A stretch of DNA of 7,140 nucleotides from Kangiella sp. (GTDB lineage: Bacteria; Pseudomonadota; Gammaproteobacteria; Enterobacterales; Kangiellaceae): positions 1 through 7,140 of the forward strand of contig JAPHRL010000283.1 of NCBI GenBank assembly GCA_026195755.1. Reading direction: 5' to 3'. The notes below the pieces were generated by a model that saw nothing but the letters and a program-made list of their open reading frames with translations, had not been told where the DNA came from and ran no database searches. Position numbers and translations under genes: made by a program. Positions 5,201-7,140 of the stretch are shown here, one piece after another. The number at the start of each line of letters is the position of its first letter. Position 1 is the first letter of the stretch.

Positions 5201-6250
5201 ATGAAGCCAACAAACCAGACAACGCTCCCCGCCGATAATCGGGTCAATCAGCTTCCTGACTTCTGCCAGGTGACCACTCTGTATCTGATTGTGATTGCCA
5301 GTGTCTTACTGGCACTGCTGTTAAGCTTCGCCGCTGCCAACTGGCAACTGCAGTTTTGGACAAATTTGAGTCTATACTCTCTATTCATCCTTTGGACTTC
5401 GCTGACCAGCCTGGGCATTCTGTGTTTTCTCAGACGTTACATTCTCCTGCAACTACCCAATGTCAGCCTGCAACGATTCTCTACCATTGCTATCGGCATT
5501 ATTTTGCTAGTCACCTTGAGTTACAGCTTATTGATCAGTTTCTATTTAAGCGAACAACCTTCATTGTGGTTTTTACTGCGCAATATTTTTATTGCCATGA
5601 TTGTGAGCGGTGTGTTTTTTCGTTACTTTTACCTTCGCGAAGATAGCCTACGACGTATTCGCTCGGAAGCCGAGGCACGCATTCAGGCGCTACAGTCGCG
5701 CATTCGGCCACACTTTTTATTTAATAGCCTCAATACCTTGGCCAATCTGGCGATTGTCGATCCGGTTAAAACTGAAAATATGATATTAGATATGGCTGAT
5801 ATTTTCCGTGCCAGTATGCAGCGTTCGGATGTACTGATTCCTTTTTCAGAAGAAAAGCATTTGTGTACTCAATATTTAAACCTGGAGCATCAGCGTCTCG
5901 GTGACAAACTGCATTTTGAATGGCAAACCGATACCATTGATGACAACCTTCTAGTACCACCTCTTTTACTACAGCCGATTATTGAGAATGCGGTATATCA
6001 CGGCATTCAGGCACGCTCGCAGGGCGGCACTATTGCTATTAAAGGAGTTAGTTATCAGAAACATATCCAGCTAGAGGTCATTAATCCGTTAGCAGAAGAC
6101 AATGCTAAAAATCACAAAGGTAATTCGCTGGCTTTGAGTAATATTCAGCAACGCCTGGACGTACTTTTTGGCAATAAAGCGTCGATTAATTACCATCAAT
6201 CCAATGGCCGTTTTTATTGCACACTAACCATTCCGAAGCGACTAAACTAA
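5201..6250 (+). CDS. algZ: LytS-type sensor histidine kinase AlgZ/FimS
   Basis: This is an inner-membrane kinase paired with AlgR. In Pseudomonas the pair controls alginate, type IV pilus and virulence genes; the regulon here is unknown. From the ATG at 5201 the protein has 349 residues. Four hydrophobic segments lie at about 26-46, 55-78, 96-116 and 123-145. A linker helix and the His_kinase domain follow, with phospho-acceptor His171 in IRPHFLFNSLNTL. The N-box is QPIIENAVYHG with Asn263. The C-terminal ATPase part is divergent: NPL stands where a DxG motif would be expected, and the glycine box is reduced to GNSLALSNIQQRL. This fits the unorthodox AlgZ group. The frame extends back to TTG at 5174, but LPDFC near the start lines up with my recollection of AlgZ N-termini, so the ATG is preferred. 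algR follows after 6 bases. argH, the usual Pseudomonas neighbour, is absent. Confidence 0.88.
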   Translation: MKPTNQTTLPADNRVNQLPDFCQVTTLYLIVIASVLLALLLSFAAANWQLQFWTNLSLYSLFILWTSLTSLGILCFLRRYILLQLPNVSLQRFSTIAIGIILLVTLSYSLLISFYLSEQPSLWFLLRNIFIAMIVSGVFFRYFYLREDSLRRIRSEAEARIQALQSRIRPHFLFNSLNTLANLAIVDPVKTENMILDMADIFRASMQRSDVLIPFSEEKHLCTQYLNLEHQRLGDKLHFEWQTDTIDDNLLVPPLLLQPIIENAVYHGIQARSQGGTIAIKGVSYQKHIQLEVINPLAEDNAKNHKGNSLALSNIQQRLDVLFGNKASINYHQSNGRFYCTLTIPKRLN

Positions 6251-6256
6251 TATATT

Positions 6257-6961
6257 ATGATTTCTGTATTAATTGTTGATGATGAACAACCCGCCCGTCA
6301 GCGTTTGCGTCGCTTGCTCGACTCGCATCCCGATCTGGAGATTGTTGGCGAAGCAGAAAATGGCCAACAGGCTTTGGAACTGATTGAGTCACAGCGGCCT
6401 GATCTGATTTTCCTCGATATTTCGATGCCGGTCATGAACGGTATGCAGGTCGCCAAGCAGCTCAATCAAAGTGATCAGCAACCACACATTATTTTTACCA
6501 CGGCTTATGATGAATATGCCCTGCAGGCTTTTGACGTAGACGCACAAGATTACTTGCTGAAACCGATTCGGCATGAACGCTTAAGCAAAGCACTTCAAAA
6601 ACTGCAACGCCAGCTTTCGCCGAGTAAAACTGCTTTTTTGAGTATACGCGAACGCGAAACCGTACGCCGAGTCGCGGTGGAAGAGATTCTATTTTTTCAC
6701 TCGGACCAGAAATATACCGAAGTACACCTTGCGAAAGAGGTGCTGCTAAGCAGTGAAAGCCTCAAGGATCTGGAACAGCGCTTTAGCCATGACTTTATTC
6801 GAATCCACCGCTCTACACTGGTCAACCGCCAACACTTAGTTGGTATTGAGCAAGACGATAGTAGCTGTCTGGCGCTGATTCAAAACAGCAAAACCAAGCC
6901 AGAAATCAGTCGCCGCCATCAGCCTGATGTACGTCAATATTTGACCTCAAATTCTGCGTAA
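6257..6961 (+). CDS. algR: LytTR-family response regulator AlgR
   Basis: This 234-residue cytoplasmic DNA-binding response regulator is the partner of AlgZ. The receiver domain (1-118) has acidic pocket Asp8-Asp9, phospho-acceptor Asp54 (FLDISMP), Thr81-Thr82 and Lys102 (LLKPIRHERL), a complete active set. The C-terminal LytTR domain (about 125-230) shows the hallmarks ILFFHSDQKYTEVH, FIRIHRSTLVNRQHL and the AlgR-like ending ISRRHQPDVRQYL. Length is close to Pseudomonas AlgR (248). The ATG at 6257 is 6 bases after the algZ stop with no ribosome site visible, which points to translational coupling. hemC follows after 75 bases, the same order as in Pseudomonas. Its binding site is not recognisable in the window. 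Confidence 0.93.
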   Translation: MISVLIVDDEQPARQRLRRLLDSHPDLEIVGEAENGQQALELIESQRPDLIFLDISMPVMNGMQVAKQLNQSDQQPHIIFTTAYDEYALQAFDVDAQDYLLKPIRHERLSKALQKLQRQLSPSKTAFLSIRERETVRRVAVEEILFFHSDQKYTEVHLAKEVLLSSESLKDLEQRFSHDFIRIHRSTLVNRQHLVGIEQDDSSCLALIQNSKTKPEISRRHQPDVRQYLTSNSA

Positions 6962-7000
6962 GCCAATACCTTTATGCTAAGATCCATGCCACATGCTGTC

Positions 7001-7026
7001 TTAAGCCCTTAACTGTTAAGAGTTAA
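7001..7026. repeat. TTAA-rich repeated stretch before hemC
   Basis: Four TTAA words lie at 7001, 7009, 7016 and 7023, spaced 8, 7 and 7 bases. They form overlapping inverted repeats: CTTAA/TTAAG (7008-7012 with 7016-7020) and TTAAC/GTTAA (7009-7013 with 7022-7026). No T-run follows, so it does not look like an intrinsic terminator. It sits in the 75-base algR-hemC spacer and could be an operator or a chance AT-rich stretch. Confidence 0.4.
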
Positions 7027-7036
7027 CTATCTAATT

Positions 7037-7140
7037 ATGAGTATCTCAACCCTTCGCATCGCCACCCGCCAAAGTCCCTTAGCCATGTGGCAAGCCGAGT
7101 ACGTTCAATCCCGCTTACAACAACTGCATCCTGATCTGAC
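7037..7140 (+). CDS. hemC: Hydroxymethylbilane synthase (porphobilinogen deaminase), 5' part only
   Basis: HemC polymerises four porphobilinogen molecules into hydroxymethylbilane in haem and sirohaem synthesis. Only the first 34 codons plus two bases lie in the window. They read MSISTLRIATRQSPLAMWQA at the start, with the family motif RIATRxSxLAxWQA, whose Arg and Ser contact the dipyrromethane cofactor. The ATG at 7037 has no close ribosome site; AAGAG at 7018-7022 is 14 bases away. The position after algR matches Pseudomonas, where hemD follows, and that would be expected just beyond the edge. Catalytic Asp and cofactor Cys lie outside the window. Confidence 0.95.
   Translation, partial: MSISTLRIATRQSPLAMWQAEYVQSRLQQLHPDL

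Noticed and set aside
5356..5646. Plus-strand 96-codon frame inside algZ
   Set aside because: It is an alternate frame of the membrane-segment region of algZ with no start signal or protein-like pattern.
6941..6978. TTGACC (6941) with TATGCT (6973) as a hemC promoter
   Set aside because: The spacing is 26 bases, far from the 16-18 needed, and no better -35 serves the TATGCT.
1..7140. Possible novel defence, mobile or biosynthetic system
   Set aside because: Every full-length gene belongs to a known core family in a conserved order. No integrase other than XerC, no transposase, repeat array or clustered unknown genes are present. Only the partial lipoprotein is unassigned.

Overview
This window looks like core chromosome of a gammaproteobacterium. 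Two conserved gammaproteobacterial gene neighbourhoods lie back to back. The minus-strand block lptM-dapF-yigA(DUF484)-xerC-yigB has the same order as in Escherichia coli. The plus-strand block algZ-algR-hemC has the order known from Pseudomonas. Base composition is moderate (roughly 45% G+C by eye in the core genes), which with the gene order would fit a Methylophaga/Thiotrichales-like or related marine lineage. The species cannot be named from this sequence alone.

Left part, minus strand, read from 3848 down to 1: an LptM-like small lipoprotein (3848-3600) overlaps dapF (3603-2773) by ATGA. A 75-base gap holding a terminator-like hairpin follows. Then come yigA/DUF484 (2697-2020), xerC (2008-1103), the HAD phosphatase yigB (1099-434) and an AT-rich partial lipoprotein gene (406 to beyond base 1). 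Gaps between the last four are 3-27 bases, so they probably share a transcript. The lipoprotein gene has no stop inside the window. It sits where E. coli has uvrD and is the least core-like gene here.

Middle and right, plus strand: a 177-base divergent intergenic region (3849-4025) separates lptM from cyaY (frataxin, 4026-4343). An estB-like serine carboxylesterase/acylhydrolase (4374-5051) follows. A 149-base spacer carries a perfect 9-bp inverted repeat. After it come the LytS-type sensor kinase algZ (5201-6250), the LytTR response regulator algR (6257-6961), and the first 34 codons of hemC (7037 onward).

Functionally the window combines diaminopimelate/lysine and peptidoglycan precursor supply (dapF), outer-membrane LPS-export support (lptM), chromosome dimer resolution (xerC), iron-sulfur and iron handling (cyaY), tetrapyrrole synthesis (hemC) and a membrane-linked two-component pair (algZR). 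I see no mobile element, CRISPR array, tRNA, rRNA or defence cassette, and no convincing undescribed system. The points worth a second look are the AT-rich lipoprotein, the hairpin inside the dapF operon, the inverted repeat before algZ, the TTAA-rich stretch before hemC, and small repeat-driven differences in and near coding sequence.
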